64,000 nucleotides of DNA from JAFTYO01 sp045644765 (GTDB lineage: Bacteria > Pseudomonadota > Alphaproteobacteria > RF32 > CAG-239), in NCBI GenBank assembly GCA_045644765.1, contig JAZRHM010000038.1, positions 1 through 64,000 on the forward strand, in the 5' to 3' direction. The notes beneath the pieces were generated by a model. That model ran no database searches, was not told the origin of the DNA, and was given only the letters and a program-made list of their open reading frames with translations. The position numbers were made by a program, and so were the translations under genes. Below are positions 43,247-52,720 of this stretch, in pieces; the first letter of the stretch is position 1, and every line of letters begins with the position of its first letter.

Positions 43247-44626
43247 ATGACAAACATATATTTACATAATACATTAAAACAACGCAAAGAAAAATTTACT
43301 CCGATAGATGAAAACAATGTGCGTTTATATGTATGTGGTCCTACCGTTTATGACAGGGCCCATTTAGGCAACGCCAAAACATCTGTTGTTTTTGATGTTA
43401 TGTATCGTATGTTGTGTAATGCTTACGGAAAAGATCATGTAACTTATGCTTCAAACATAACAGATGTTGATGATAAGATTTTAAACAAACATCAACAAAC
43501 CGGAAAATCTATAAAAGAAATTACCGAAGAAACATATAATTGGTATTTGGAAGATATGGCAAAATTAAATGTTTTATCTCCAAATCATCGCCCGAGAGCA
43601 ACCGAATATATCAATGAGATGATTGAAATTGCCGAGTTATTAGTTAAAAACGGTCATGCATATGAATCTCACGGTCATGTGTTGTTTGATGTCGATTCGA
43701 TGAAAAATTACGGTTATCTTTCCGGCAGATCCTTAAAAGAAATGTTGGCAGGTGCTCGCATCGAAATTGCCGATTATAAGAAAAACCCTGCTGACTTTAT
43801 TTTATGGAAACCCTCAGAAGAAAATCAACCGGGTTGGAACAGCCCTTGGGGCTACGGAAGACCGGGATGGCACCTTGAATGTTCTGCTATGAGTTCAAAA
43901 CTCTTAGGTAATGACTTTGACATCCACGGTGGCGGATCTGATTTGATTTTTCCTCACCATGAAAACGAATGTGCACAATCTACTTGTGCCTTTGAAGGCT
44001 CATCTTATGCGCATTATTGGGTACATGCCGGAATGCTGATGGTTGATGGTGTAAAAATGTCAAAATCGTTAGGCAATTTTTATAACGTTGATGAAATTAT
44101 ATCAAAATATCCTGCAGAAGCATTGCGCTTATTGTTTTTGAGCACTCATTATCATCAACCGTTTAATTTCACTTTTGCGGGGCTTGAGCAGGCGAAAGCA
44201 ACTCTTGATAAGTTTTATAATGCCTTGTTAAAAAACAAAGATATTGAGGCAAAAACCGTCAATGCAAATCAAAAGCTTGTTGATGCTTTGCAAGATGATT
44301 TGAACACACCTTTAGCCATATCTGTTTTGCATGAAATTGTAAGTAATCTTAATAAGGCTGAAAACACAGAGGAAAAAGCTTTATTAAAAGGAGAACTTTT
44401 AGCAAGTGCCGAACTTTTAGGTTTATTATATCAAGATTCTGAAGTTTGGTTCAAAGGAGATGCATCAAATGAAGATGATGATAAAATCCAAGCTCTTATA
44501 GATGCACGTATAGAAGCAAAAAAGAACAAAGATTGGGCAACTGCCGATAAAATAAGGAATGATTTAAAAGAACAAGGAATTTTGTTGGAAGACACCCCAA
44601 CCGGTACAACCTGGAAAAGAGCTTAA
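43247..44626 (+). CDS. cysS: Cysteinyl-tRNA synthetase
   Basis: 459 residues. Active-site motif CGPTVYDRAHLGNAK with zinc-binding Cys, DIHGGGSDLIFPHHENE and the KMSKS loop VKMSKSLGNF are intact. It charges tRNA-Cys. Shares a transcript with gltX and is closed by a strong terminator. Confidence 0.97.
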   Translation: MTNIYLHNTLKQRKEKFTPIDENNVRLYVCGPTVYDRAHLGNAKTSVVFDVMYRMLCNAYGKDHVTYASNITDVDDKILNKHQQTGKSIKEITEETYNWYLEDMAKLNVLSPNHRPRATEYINEMIEIAELLVKNGHAYESHGHVLFDVDSMKNYGYLSGRSLKEMLAGARIEIADYKKNPADFILWKPSEENQPGWNSPWGYGRPGWHLECSAMSSKLLGNDFDIHGGGSDLIFPHHENECAQSTCAFEGSSYAHYWVHAGMLMVDGVKMSKSLGNFYNVDEIISKYPAEALRLLFLSTHYHQPFNFTFAGLEQAKATLDKFYNALLKNKDIEAKTVNANQKLVDALQDDLNTPLAISVLHEIVSNLNKAENTEEKALLKGELLASAELLGLLYQDSEVWFKGDASNEDDDKIQALIDARIEAKKNKDWATADKIRNDLKEQGILLEDTPTGTTWKRA

Positions 44627-44653
44627 GTATTTGATGTAAATACTAACAAAAAA

Positions 44654-44676
44654 GGCGAGAAATTCTCGCCTTTTTT
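44654..44676 (+). terminator. Terminator after cysS
   Basis: GGCGAGA (44654-44660) / TCTCGCC (44664-44670) with T-run; 27 bases past the stop. Confidence 0.93.
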
Positions 44677-44691
44677 GTTCTTTTTCAAGCT

Positions 44692-44763
44692 TTAGAAATC
44701 AAAGTTTAAGCCGAGGTTGACGTTCCAACCTTCACGGCCTCCGGAGCGACGGGTAAGTTCAAA
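44692..44763 (-). pseudogene. C-terminal remnant of an outer-membrane barrel gene
   Basis: On the minus strand, 23 codons read ELTRRSGGREGWNVNLGLNFDF and then stop. The end (alternating hydrophobic residues with terminal Phe) is typical of the last strand of an outer-membrane barrel, and the bases are noticeably more GC-rich than the surroundings. An in-frame stop lies directly upstream (44764-44766), so the rest of the gene is lost. It sits next to the third repeat copy. Confidence 0.55.
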
Positions 44764-44807
44764 TTAGATTTGTTTTTTATGAAAAAAATAAGGCAAAACA
44801 TAACAAT

Positions 44808-44941
44808 GTCGTCCCTCGATTCCGTCAGGAATCGTTCAGAGACCAACCGATTAATTTTCCCCAACAAACAACGCTTCCGATGATGGATTTTTAAAAACTA
44901 ATTCGAAGACACCTTGACCTCGCTCCGCTCGGAGGTGTGAC
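44808..44941 (-). repeat. Modular palindromic repeat, copy 3 (inverted)
   Basis: On the minus strand it runs GTCACACCTCCGAGC... with the same core as copies 1 and 2 (CTTCGAATTAGTTT, TCCATCATC, GCGTTGTT, TTGGGGAAA, TTAATCGG). Its right arm carries a different hairpin, CGATTCC-TGAC-GGAATCG (written on the repeat strand with partial pairing), in place of CCAAACC/GGTTTGG. The outer flank again has TATTATTTTT. A 17-base duplicate of its own end (CCGCTCGGAGGTGTGAC) follows near 44954-44970. Confidence 0.78.
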
Positions 44942-45006
44942 AGTATTATTTTTCCGCTCGGAGGTGTGACAGAGAAAGTATATTCGTTAACATTTTCCAC
45001 AAAAAA

Positions 45007-45026
45007 GGGGGAGTTTATAGCCCCCC
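45007..45026 (-). terminator. Terminator of the transketolase operon
   Basis: GGGGG (45007-45011) and CCCCCC (45021-45026) with a T-run on the minus strand (complement of the A-run at 45001-45006). Confidence 0.75.
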
Positions 45027-45062
45027 TTTCTGTTTAATTATAATCAGATATTATAAAAAGGT

Positions 45063-47030
45063 TTACTTTATCAAGTTTTCAACACTTTCAACAATTTCTT
45101 CAGTAGTAATACCAAAATATTCAAACAGCTTATCGGCAGGTCCTGATGCGCCAAAGCCGTCCATACCGATTATGTCTCCTCTTAAACCGGTATATTTTTC
45201 CCAACCAAACTTAGAACCTGCCTCAATAGCGATTCGCGGACAATCGCCTAAAACTTCATCTTGATATTGAGGCGTTTGTTTATCAAAAAGTTCTGTACAT
45301 GGCATAGAAACCACAGCTACATCAATACCTTTTTGATTTAACACATTTTGAGCTTCAATTGCCATTGACACTTCTGAACCGGTAGCAATAAGTGTTGCCT
45401 GTCGAGTTTTACCTTTTGCAACATCAGAGATAACATAACCGCCTTTTGCCGTTAAATTTTCAACAGCACTTTCTCTTAACAACGGAAGTCCTTGACGTGT
45501 TAAAGTTAATATACTCGGCATATTTTCTTCTGTTAAAGCAATTTCCCAAGCCTCGGCTGTTTCAACCACATCACAAGGTCTGAATGTTAAAATATTCGGC
45601 ATTGCTCTATATGATGCCAAATGTTCAATAGGTTGATGTGTCGGTCCATCTTCTCCAACACCTATGGAATCATGTGTAAGAACATATATCACTCTAATTC
45701 CCATTAAAGCAGCCAATCGCATTGACGGACGCATATAATCGGAAAATACGAAAAATGTTCCGCCAAACGGAATGATGCCACCATGTAAGGCCATGCCGTT
45801 CATAATTGCAGCCATTGCGTGTTCTCTAATTCCGTACATAACATTATTTCCGTTATAATCTTGAGCTGTTACGGTTTTAGAGCTTGCAACTGTTGTTAAA
45901 TTTGAGGCAGCCAAATCTGCAGATCCGCCCACAACTTGAGGTATCACACCAACAATTTTTTCCAAACACATTTGCGAAGCCTTACGTGTTGCCACTTTTG
46001 TTTTGTTTTTAATTGCTTCGGCTTTTAATGCATTTAGTTCTTTATCCCAATCTTCAGGTAACTTATTATTTATAAAATCTGCAAACTCTCGTCCTTTTGC
46101 ATCAGCTCTTTTTTGCCAATCTTCATATTCTTTTACAGATTTTGAGCCGGCAGCATTCCATAATTTCAAAATTTCTTCAGGGACTTCAAACGGAGCATAT
46201 TGCCAATTTAAGGCTTTACGCATAGCCAACGTTTCTTCAGCCCCTAAAGGAGAACCGTGACATTTTGATGTTCCGCACTTACTAGGCGATCCAAAACCGA
46301 TGGTCGTTTTGCAAGAAATAAGTGTAGGCTTATCTGAGCGTTGCGCTGTTAAAATTGCATCTTCAATTTGTTTATGATTATGACCATCAATTTCTAACGT
46401 GTTCCATCCCATCGCCTCAAAACGCAAAAGCTGATTTGTTGAACTTGCATTTTCCACTTTTCCATCAATAGTGATATTGTTATTATCCCATAAAACTATC
46501 AGCTTATTTAATTTTAAATGACCGGCAAGCTCTGCTGCTTCTTGTGAAATTCCTTCCATTAAACAACCATCGCCATTTATGACATATGTGTAGTGATTGC
46601 ATACATCATCACCAAATTTTGCATTGATAATTCTTTCTGCCAAAGCCATACCGACTGCTGAGGAAATTCCTTGTCCTAAAGGGCCTGTTGTCATATCAAT
46701 TCCGCTTAAATGACCATACTCAGGGTGTCCTGCAGTTTTTGCTCCTAATTGACGGAAGTTTTTAATATCTTCAATGGATATATCTTCATATCCCATAAGA
46801 TACAAAACAGAATACATTAACATAGAGCCATGGCCCGCAGATAATACAAATCTGTCTCTATCAAACCAATGGGGCTTTTTAGGATTAAGTTTTATAAATT
46901 TAGAAAACAAAACAGTTGCCACATCTGCCATGCCGAGTGGCATTCCCGGATGTCCGGAATTAGATTTATCAATTGCGTCAGCACTTAAAAAACGTATGGC
47001 ATTTGCCATCAAAGCATAATTATTTTGCAT
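45063..47030 (-). CDS. tkt: Transketolase
   Basis: 655 residues from the ATG at 47030, chosen because GGAG lies 8 bases upstream; an ATG at 47042 would add four residues. Thiamine-diphosphate motif GDGCLMEGISQEAAELAGHL...DNNNITIDG, catalytic histidines in NSGHPGMPLG and GHGSMLMY, and the pyrimidine domain with GVGEDGPTHQPIEHLAS. It interconverts sugar phosphates in the non-oxidative pentose phosphate pathway. Last gene of a minus-strand set with a lipoprotein, RlmD and a diguanylate cyclase. Confidence 0.97.
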   Translation of the reverse strand: MQNNYALMANAIRFLSADAIDKSNSGHPGMPLGMADVATVLFSKFIKLNPKKPHWFDRDRFVLSAGHGSMLMYSVLYLMGYEDISIEDIKNFRQLGAKTAGHPEYGHLSGIDMTTGPLGQGISSAVGMALAERIINAKFGDDVCNHYTYVINGDGCLMEGISQEAAELAGHLKLNKLIVLWDNNNITIDGKVENASSTNQLLRFEAMGWNTLEIDGHNHKQIEDAILTAQRSDKPTLISCKTTIGFGSPSKCGTSKCHGSPLGAEETLAMRKALNWQYAPFEVPEEILKLWNAAGSKSVKEYEDWQKRADAKGREFADFINNKLPEDWDKELNALKAEAIKNKTKVATRKASQMCLEKIVGVIPQVVGGSADLAASNLTTVASSKTVTAQDYNGNNVMYGIREHAMAAIMNGMALHGGIIPFGGTFFVFSDYMRPSMRLAALMGIRVIYVLTHDSIGVGEDGPTHQPIEHLASYRAMPNILTFRPCDVVETAEAWEIALTEENMPSILTLTRQGLPLLRESAVENLTAKGGYVISDVAKGKTRQATLIATGSEVSMAIEAQNVLNQKGIDVAVVSMPCTELFDKQTPQYQDEVLGDCPRIAIEAGSKFGWEKYTGLRGDIIGMDGFGASGPADKLFEYFGITTEEIVESVENLIK

Positions 47031-47042
47031 ATTTATCTCCAT

Positions 47043-47567
47043 TTATTTTTTAAACTGTAATTCTGTAATATCGTCATTTAATCCCATATAAACATCTAAA
47101 TCATAAGTTCCTTGTGCCGGCACGCTAAGCTCTGCTGCCGGAGCAGTATATTCTTTTTCATGCACATTTTTTTCAATGGAAACTTCTGCATGATATGTTT
47201 TTCTTCCAAGATACGCTGCAGGTCCCTCAACCGTTTCCAAATAATATGAGAAATGAACATCTGTTATATCCGTATCAGATAAACGGACTATCTTAAACTT
47301 TGGTTGTATCACCGCTCTGTCTTTATATATATTTTCATTAAAATAGCAGTGTCCCGAATAACCGGTAGCTATAATTTCAAAAGCCTTATTTTCACCTTCT
47401 TCTTGTATCAAAACCGCATCATTTCTTCTGATATGAACCTTAGGACAAGCATTTATATCTTTGAGATATTCTGTTTCATTTTCTCCTGCTCTTATAACAT
47501 AATGATTATCATTATTAGAACATGCTGACAACACCAACATCATCATTAAACATAGCTTTATTTTCAT
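47043..47567 (-). CDS. Predicted lipoprotein
   Basis: 174 residues with lipobox LSAC (Cys16). The mature part is beta-rich with two more Cys (NACPK, GHCYFN), and ends with a tidy ELSVPAQGTYDLDVYMGL pattern like an immunoglobulin-type strand pair. No family recognised. It lies between rlmD and tkt. Confidence 0.68.
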   Translation of the reverse strand: MKIKLCLMMMLVLSACSNNDNHYVIRAGENETEYLKDINACPKVHIRRNDAVLIQEEGENKAFEIIATGYSGHCYFNENIYKDRAVIQPKFKIVRLSDTDITDVHFSYYLETVEGPAAYLGRKTYHAEVSIEKNVHEKEYTAPAAELSVPAQGTYDLDVYMGLNDDITELQFKK

Positions 47568-47614
47568 ATTTCCTCCATTTATAAAAACTTTCGCTCATTA
47601 TATATCAAAAACAT

Positions 47615-48757
47615 TTAATTTGTTGTAAACAATGCAACTAATTCCATATGATTAGAATATACAAACTGATCAACCATAGTTACGCTTTCTAAGTTATATC
47701 CTGCTTCAATTAAAATGTTTGCATCTTTAACAAAACTATGCGGATTACAAGACACGGCCACAATTTTTTTCAGTTTTTTATTTGTATCTGCCTTAGCTAA
47801 TTCTTTAATAATAGCCTCTGCCCCGGCTCTCGGAGGATCAAATATAACAGCATCAAAATTTGACAGTTCTTCTGCTTCCAACGGATATTTAAATAAGTTG
47901 CGTTCCATAATCTCTACATTGTGCAACATTTGTTTATTAACTGACATTCTAAAACCGTCCAATAAACTTTTATTTACATCAACGGCAACAATCTGATTTT
48001 CTCCAGATCTTGCCAGAGGATAAGAAAAAGTTCCGATACCACAAAATAAATCTGCTATACGCCCCTTAAGGCCACCAAGATATTTTTCAACCAATTTAAC
48101 AAGAGCTTCTTCACCTTGTATTGATGCTTGTAAAAATGTACCTGCTGCCACATATACATCATATCCGCCGATTCGTATAACAGGTTTTATTTTTTCAATT
48201 ATGGGTTCAGCTTCAGAAAAAGCATTTTTTCTTACTGAAAAACGAATAATACTATCATTAGAATTTACAAAATCAAAAATTTCCATCCTGTGTTCAAGTT
48301 CAATTTTGCTTTCTGTTTCAAGCACGATATCTATACCGTTTTGAGCTTCTAAAACTAATAAATCACCTTTATTTATTTGCGATTCGCTAAACTTTTTACC
48401 CTTACCTTTTTTTATCACTTTTATCTGACAGAGCTTGCTTAAAAAATTTCTTATATACAATAAATTATTATTAATTTTATCGGTTAATAGAGGACAGCAA
48501 TCACAATCAACAATATTATTACTCCGATTCTCATTAAATCCGAATAGGAGTTTTGATTTTTTATACTCGAAAGTGAAAGAGGCTCTGCGCCGCGAAGCAT
48601 CACTTACAAATACGCTTTCTTCAATTGTATAGTCAGAAGAAACAAGTCCCGTATTTAAGATATTTTTGAATTTATTAAATTTTAGCTCACGATATTGTTT
48701 TTCATCTAAATCTCGAAAACAACATCCACCGCATTTTTCAAAATATTTACACTTCAT
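47615..48757 (-). CDS. rlmD: 23S rRNA (uracil-5-)-methyltransferase, RlmD/RumA family
   Basis: 380 residues. The N-terminus has the iron-sulfur ligand pattern CxxxxxCGGC (Cys3, 9, 12) with a later DCDCC (85-88), but no TRAM domain, as in the compact family members. The SAM domain has VEKYLGGLKGRIADLFCGIGTFSYPLA, and the catalytic motifs are DPPRAGAEAI and SCNPHSF, in which Cys is the nucleophile. It makes m5U in 23S rRNA; a tRNA-directed relative is the alternative. Starts 2 bases after the upstream cyclase gene. Confidence 0.86.
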   Translation of the reverse strand: MKCKYFEKCGGCCFRDLDEKQYRELKFNKFKNILNTGLVSSDYTIEESVFVSDASRRRASFTFEYKKSKLLFGFNENRSNNIVDCDCCPLLTDKINNNLLYIRNFLSKLCQIKVIKKGKGKKFSESQINKGDLLVLEAQNGIDIVLETESKIELEHRMEIFDFVNSNDSIIRFSVRKNAFSEAEPIIEKIKPVIRIGGYDVYVAAGTFLQASIQGEEALVKLVEKYLGGLKGRIADLFCGIGTFSYPLARSGENQIVAVDVNKSLLDGFRMSVNKQMLHNVEIMERNLFKYPLEAEELSNFDAVIFDPPRAGAEAIIKELAKADTNKKLKKIVAVSCNPHSFVKDANILIEAGYNLESVTMVDQFVYSNHMELVALFTTN

Positions 48758-48759
48758 AG

Positions 48760-50430
48760 TTAATCCTCAATCATTGAAACTGTTTCTATACCATCTAACA
48801 AAGAAATCTCCTTAGTTTCTTCATCAGAAAAAGCCGGATGCTTTTGAGTTTTTGTTACCGTATATTCATTCAAATTAAGCTTTTCTATATTCTGCTTATC
48901 ATAAATTTCCACTCTGTTTCGACCGTTTTGTTTTGCCAAATACATTGCATCATCAGCCATTTTTATCATAACAGACACACTATCCGAAATTCCGGAAGGA
49001 GCCACCCCTACACTGACGGAAAATGAAACAGGCGTTTTATCATCACAATAAACGACACTGTCTGCTATTGCCTTTCTCAATCGATTCGCCACCATCATAG
49101 CCGTATCTGCATCCACATTATTAACAAAAGCCACAAACTCTTCCCCGCCATAACGTGCCACAATATCATCCTGTCGTAACGAACGCTCACAAACATTAGC
49201 AAGTTCTATTAATACTTTATCGCCAATTTTATGACCGTATTTATCATTTATATTCTTAAACTTGTCAGCATCTAACATAAAAATTGCAAACGGATTTTTT
49301 TCAACATGAGCTTCTTTAATCTTATCTGCCACCTTGGATTCAAAATAACGCCTGTTATAAATAGATGTTAAAGGATCTCTGTCTGCTTGCGACTGTAAAA
49401 CGGTTTCATGATGTTTTCTTGAAGTTATATCTTGAAAAGCCGAATATAAAACAACATCATTATTATATGAAATAACATTAGCTGACAATAAAAGCCAAAA
49501 AGGTGTATTCCCGACAGCTGTTTTTACTAAAATTTCAAAATCATGTACTTCCCTATTGTGTTCTAATCGTTCAGTTAAAAGTTTTCTGTTCTCTGCATCT
49601 ACAAAAAAATCTTTAAAATGATAGCGAGAAATCTCCGATTCGTTTAACCCGAAAAGTTGTAGAAAATTATTATTTACCATTAACAGTTTATCATCCCCCA
49701 AACGTGATAAAACTATAGGGAAAGGAGATGATTTTATAATATTCTTAATATTAGTTTCCGTATTTTCATAATTGCTTTTTAATTTATCGATTCTTCTGCT
49801 CATTTCATTGTTGAACATAAACACAAACGAAATTCCCAACATAGTCATAAAATTCGGGATAAGATACCATGAATAAATATTATCAAAAAACATAGGATAT
49901 GCCATCAAAAATATAAATCCGGCAATTGAGATTATTGCCAACATATTACCAAAACAAAATATGCCCTTAGGTTGAAGTGCTAAGCTTAGCAAAACATATA
50001 TCATACCTATGGTAGGTAAAATTTGTCTTATATTAACAACAAGATGAGCATTATTAGCAATAAAAATAGCATAAATAGTCATTAAAAAACAACAACTGAT
50101 AAATGCAAACAGCATAACCATATTAACTGCTTTTTTAAATAGAAAATGCGAAGCTGCGGTTACCAATAAAAGAGAGCTGAATATAACAAAAATAATTTCA
50201 ATTAAAACAACTATTTTAGGAGACATAGCTCGTGAATAAAAATATTCAGTATTTTGTTGTAGCAGTGAAGTAAAAACCAACACAGCAAATCCACCCAAAA
50301 GATAATACAACCCCTTTTTATAATCTGAATTTGTTGCATAAAGTGCAACAAAAAGTAAAAATAAAAAACTTAAACTTATATATATCAAAGAAGTTTTTTC
50401 CAAAAAATCAAAAAAAAGCATTTTTCTCAC
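48760..50430 (-). CDS. Membrane diguanylate cyclase with PAS domain
   Basis: 556 residues. About eight membrane helices fill the first ~215 residues, followed by a PAS domain (about 228-345), then a GGDEF domain (about 350-510) with intact RYGGEEF and DRDPLTSIYNRRYFE. An active c-di-GMP synthase is expected, in contrast with the degenerate protein at 32147. No canonical PilZ domain or EAL partner is visible in the window. First gene of the operon leading to tkt. Confidence 0.93.
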   Translation of the reverse strand: MRKMLFFDFLEKTSLIYISLSFLFLLFVALYATNSDYKKGLYYLLGGFAVLVFTSLLQQNTEYFYSRAMSPKIVVLIEIIFVIFSSLLLVTAASHFLFKKAVNMVMLFAFISCCFLMTIYAIFIANNAHLVVNIRQILPTIGMIYVLLSLALQPKGIFCFGNMLAIISIAGFIFLMAYPMFFDNIYSWYLIPNFMTMLGISFVFMFNNEMSRRIDKLKSNYENTETNIKNIIKSSPFPIVLSRLGDDKLLMVNNNFLQLFGLNESEISRYHFKDFFVDAENRKLLTERLEHNREVHDFEILVKTAVGNTPFWLLLSANVISYNNDVVLYSAFQDITSRKHHETVLQSQADRDPLTSIYNRRYFESKVADKIKEAHVEKNPFAIFMLDADKFKNINDKYGHKIGDKVLIELANVCERSLRQDDIVARYGGEEFVAFVNNVDADTAMMVANRLRKAIADSVVYCDDKTPVSFSVSVGVAPSGISDSVSVMIKMADDAMYLAKQNGRNRVEIYDKQNIEKLNLNEYTVTKTQKHPAFSDEETKEISLLDGIETVSMIED

Positions 50431-50578
50431 TCTTAAAAATTGTTTCTTACGGTTATATTATATAAAAATCTAAAAAAAATAAACGAAAACTTTCACAAAA
50501 GCAAAAAAAATAGATGAATATTTTTTTTAAATAGTGTAACGTTATAAATAAGTTTTATTAAAAATGAGGAAAATTATA

Positions 50579-51766
50579 ATGACGCTCGGTGTTACAGACC
50601 ATTACAGCTACAATTTTGCACTAAAAATACGTAACGATTCTGCAAAAGCTACGGATCGATTTTCTCGAATAATAATATTTATAGCTTTTACACTTGGGCT
50701 AATGCTGCTTATACTTGGAGTTTATTTGTATAGCAATTCTAATTTAGGTGGAATTGCCGACATTGAAAAACAACTTCCTCAAACCAACATTCGAGTAAAG
50801 CCTCTTCTATCCCCCGGAATATTTAATTTTTTGATTATGCTGATAGGTGTATACGTAATTACGATATGCGTGATTTCATTTATTAGTTATAATAAAATTT
50901 ATTATGACGGAAACTATATCAAAATGAAAAGAAGACCTGCTTGGGGCCCTATAAAAACTTTTGAAGAGCCTTTATATAACTATTCCGGCGTTCGTTTACG
51001 TGTCAGATTTTATCAGTTTGGAATTTTGACCCTTAATAAATACATTATAGAACTTTATCATAAAGATGAAAATAAACTTGTTCCTTTATATATCAGTTTA
51101 AGAAAAAAGCATATTCGGAAAATATGGAAAGATTATGCAACAAAATTACACATGCCAGGAATTACCATATCAGAAAGAGGCATGGTTTCCAGAAACTTTA
51201 AAGATTTGAATCGACCATATGAAGATGTTGTAGCAAAATGGCATATGCCTAAAGATTTTATTTTCGACTTAGATAAACCTGCTTATATATCTTACAAAAG
51301 TCGTCAAAGTGGTGAAAAAATGATAAAAATAGGCAAAGTTTTTATCGATGCCTACAGTATTTTATATACATTTTTAACCATTGCATTATGTATCGGTTTC
51401 ATCTTTACATTATACAACCATAGTTTTTTAGCAAATTACATTCCTTCAAACATTTTATTGATAATATATGTTATCATAGCCACTATCATAATCTATGCCG
51501 GCATGAATTTTGTGTCTAGAGATATAATTTTACTTACAAAAGATAAAATAGCTGTATTTCGTCAAATACTTTTTTTCCGCTTTTGTGATAGTATAACAAG
51601 CATTAGGAATATCAAGGGTATTGACATTAACTATACTCCGACAACTAACAGATACTATCTGTCAATTGTGGCTGATAAAAACTTGGTTATTATCGGACAT
51701 AAATTACCGGCAGAAGATTTAAGATGGATAAGAGCTGCTCTTATAAGTGAAATAATTGGTAATTAG
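50579..51766 (+). CDS. Unknown membrane protein
   Basis: 395 residues from the ATG at 50579, preferred because GAGGA lies upstream at suitable distance. Two helices at about 30-52 and 82-104 and two more at about 255-278 and 285-305 separate two soluble domains that look alike in outline: KIYYDGNYIKMKRRPAWGPIKTFEEP and KDKIAVFRQILFFRFCDSITSI resemble small PH-like barrels. The family is not recognised. It is followed by the yfgM-bamB-der set after 70 bases. Confidence 0.6.
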   Translation: MTLGVTDHYSYNFALKIRNDSAKATDRFSRIIIFIAFTLGLMLLILGVYLYSNSNLGGIADIEKQLPQTNIRVKPLLSPGIFNFLIMLIGVYVITICVISFISYNKIYYDGNYIKMKRRPAWGPIKTFEEPLYNYSGVRLRVRFYQFGILTLNKYIIELYHKDENKLVPLYISLRKKHIRKIWKDYATKLHMPGITISERGMVSRNFKDLNRPYEDVVAKWHMPKDFIFDLDKPAYISYKSRQSGEKMIKIGKVFIDAYSILYTFLTIALCIGFIFTLYNHSFLANYIPSNILLIIYVIIATIIIYAGMNFVSRDIILLTKDKIAVFRQILFFRFCDSITSIRNIKGIDINYTPTTNRYYLSIVADKNLVIIGHKLPAEDLRWIRAALISEIIGN

Positions 51767-51836
51767 TTTAACAAACTAATTGATAAACAAATAATTTGTT
51801 TTATATTATAGGTATATTTTTTAACAAAAAGGGAAC

Positions 51837-52667
51837 ATGAATATGAAAACATCTGCTACAAAACAAGAAAAAGCCACAAAACAAATAAAAAAAACAAGTG
51901 CAAAAAAAACCACTAAAAAAAGCACTGTAAAAAAGGAAACACCCGTAACCGTGGTTACATCTGATGTTAAAAATGTTGCCACAAAGAACGCTTGTACAAA
52001 ATGCACAACTTGCCAAGATGAAATGACCGAGGCATTTATCCAAGAAGTTACGGAAGATGTAAAAAATGATAATTTGAAAGCATTTTGGAACAAATATGGT
52101 TTGTATATTGTATTGTTTGTAGTTATTTCCGTGAGCGCTGCCGTCGGTTTCGAAACCATCAGAGGATGGCATCATAAACAACTTCAAGCTAAAACTGAAG
52201 CATACATTTCATCTATGGTTCAAACAGCTGATTATGAGGTATCAATAAAATCGTTAGAAAAAATTGCAGCAGGAAAATTTGGAATTTACAGTGAATTAGC
52301 TCGTATACAAATTGCAGATATATTGTTTGAACAAAATAAAACAGAAGATGCACTCAATATGCTACAATCTATTACTGATAATGATGAGCTTAGTCCTAAA
52401 GTTCGCAGTTTGGCAGCGCTAAAACTTGCCACATATAAAATAGATACAGCAACTCATGAAGAGCTACATGCTTTATTAAAGCCGGTTGCAGATGCTAACA
52501 ACGCTTGGTCACCTTTAGCTCAAGACATGCTTGCAATGATATCTATCGAAGAAGGTAAATTTGAAGAAGCACGCACAATTTACAATGGATTATTGCAAAA
52601 TACTGCAATATCAGAAAACTTTAGAAGCCATATTCAAGATATGCTCTCTTCTTTGAATGATATGTAA
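51837..52667 (+). CDS. yfgM: YfgM-like membrane protein (ancillary to translocon/BAM)
   Basis: 276 residues. A Lys/Thr/Ala-rich cytoplasmic tail (about 1-75) includes a CTKCTTC pair and the segment EAFIQEVTEDVKNDNLKAFWNKYG. One membrane helix follows (about 83-103), then periplasmic TPR-like helices. In E. coli yfgM-bamB-der form one operon, and YfgM is a SecYEG-associated protein; the same order here supports the name. The basic tail is longer than in E. coli. Confidence 0.75.
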   Translation: MNMKTSATKQEKATKQIKKTSAKKTTKKSTVKKETPVTVVTSDVKNVATKNACTKCTTCQDEMTEAFIQEVTEDVKNDNLKAFWNKYGLYIVLFVVISVSAAVGFETIRGWHHKQLQAKTEAYISSMVQTADYEVSIKSLEKIAAGKFGIYSELARIQIADILFEQNKTEDALNMLQSITDNDELSPKVRSLAALKLATYKIDTATHEELHALLKPVADANNAWSPLAQDMLAMISIEEGKFEEARTIYNGLLQNTAISENFRSHIQDMLSSLNDM

Positions 52668-52677
52668 AAACAAAAAA

Positions 52678-52698
52678 ACCGCCGTCACAATCGGCGGT
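52678..52698 (+). other. Hairpin between yfgM-like gene and bamB
   Basis: ACCGCCG (52678-52684) / CGGCGGT (52692-52698) with no T-run. It may stabilise the upstream mRNA end or modulate bamB translation, whose ribosome binding site (AGGAG) lies 12 bases downstream. Confidence 0.5.
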
Positions 52699-52720
52699 TA
52701 GTATTCTGACAGGAGAAGAA

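Noticed and set aside
51801..52187. Antisense open frames over the start of the YfgM-like gene
   Set aside because: They reflect the Lys/Thr-rich codon bias of the sense gene; Phe/Cys-rich products are typical shadows.
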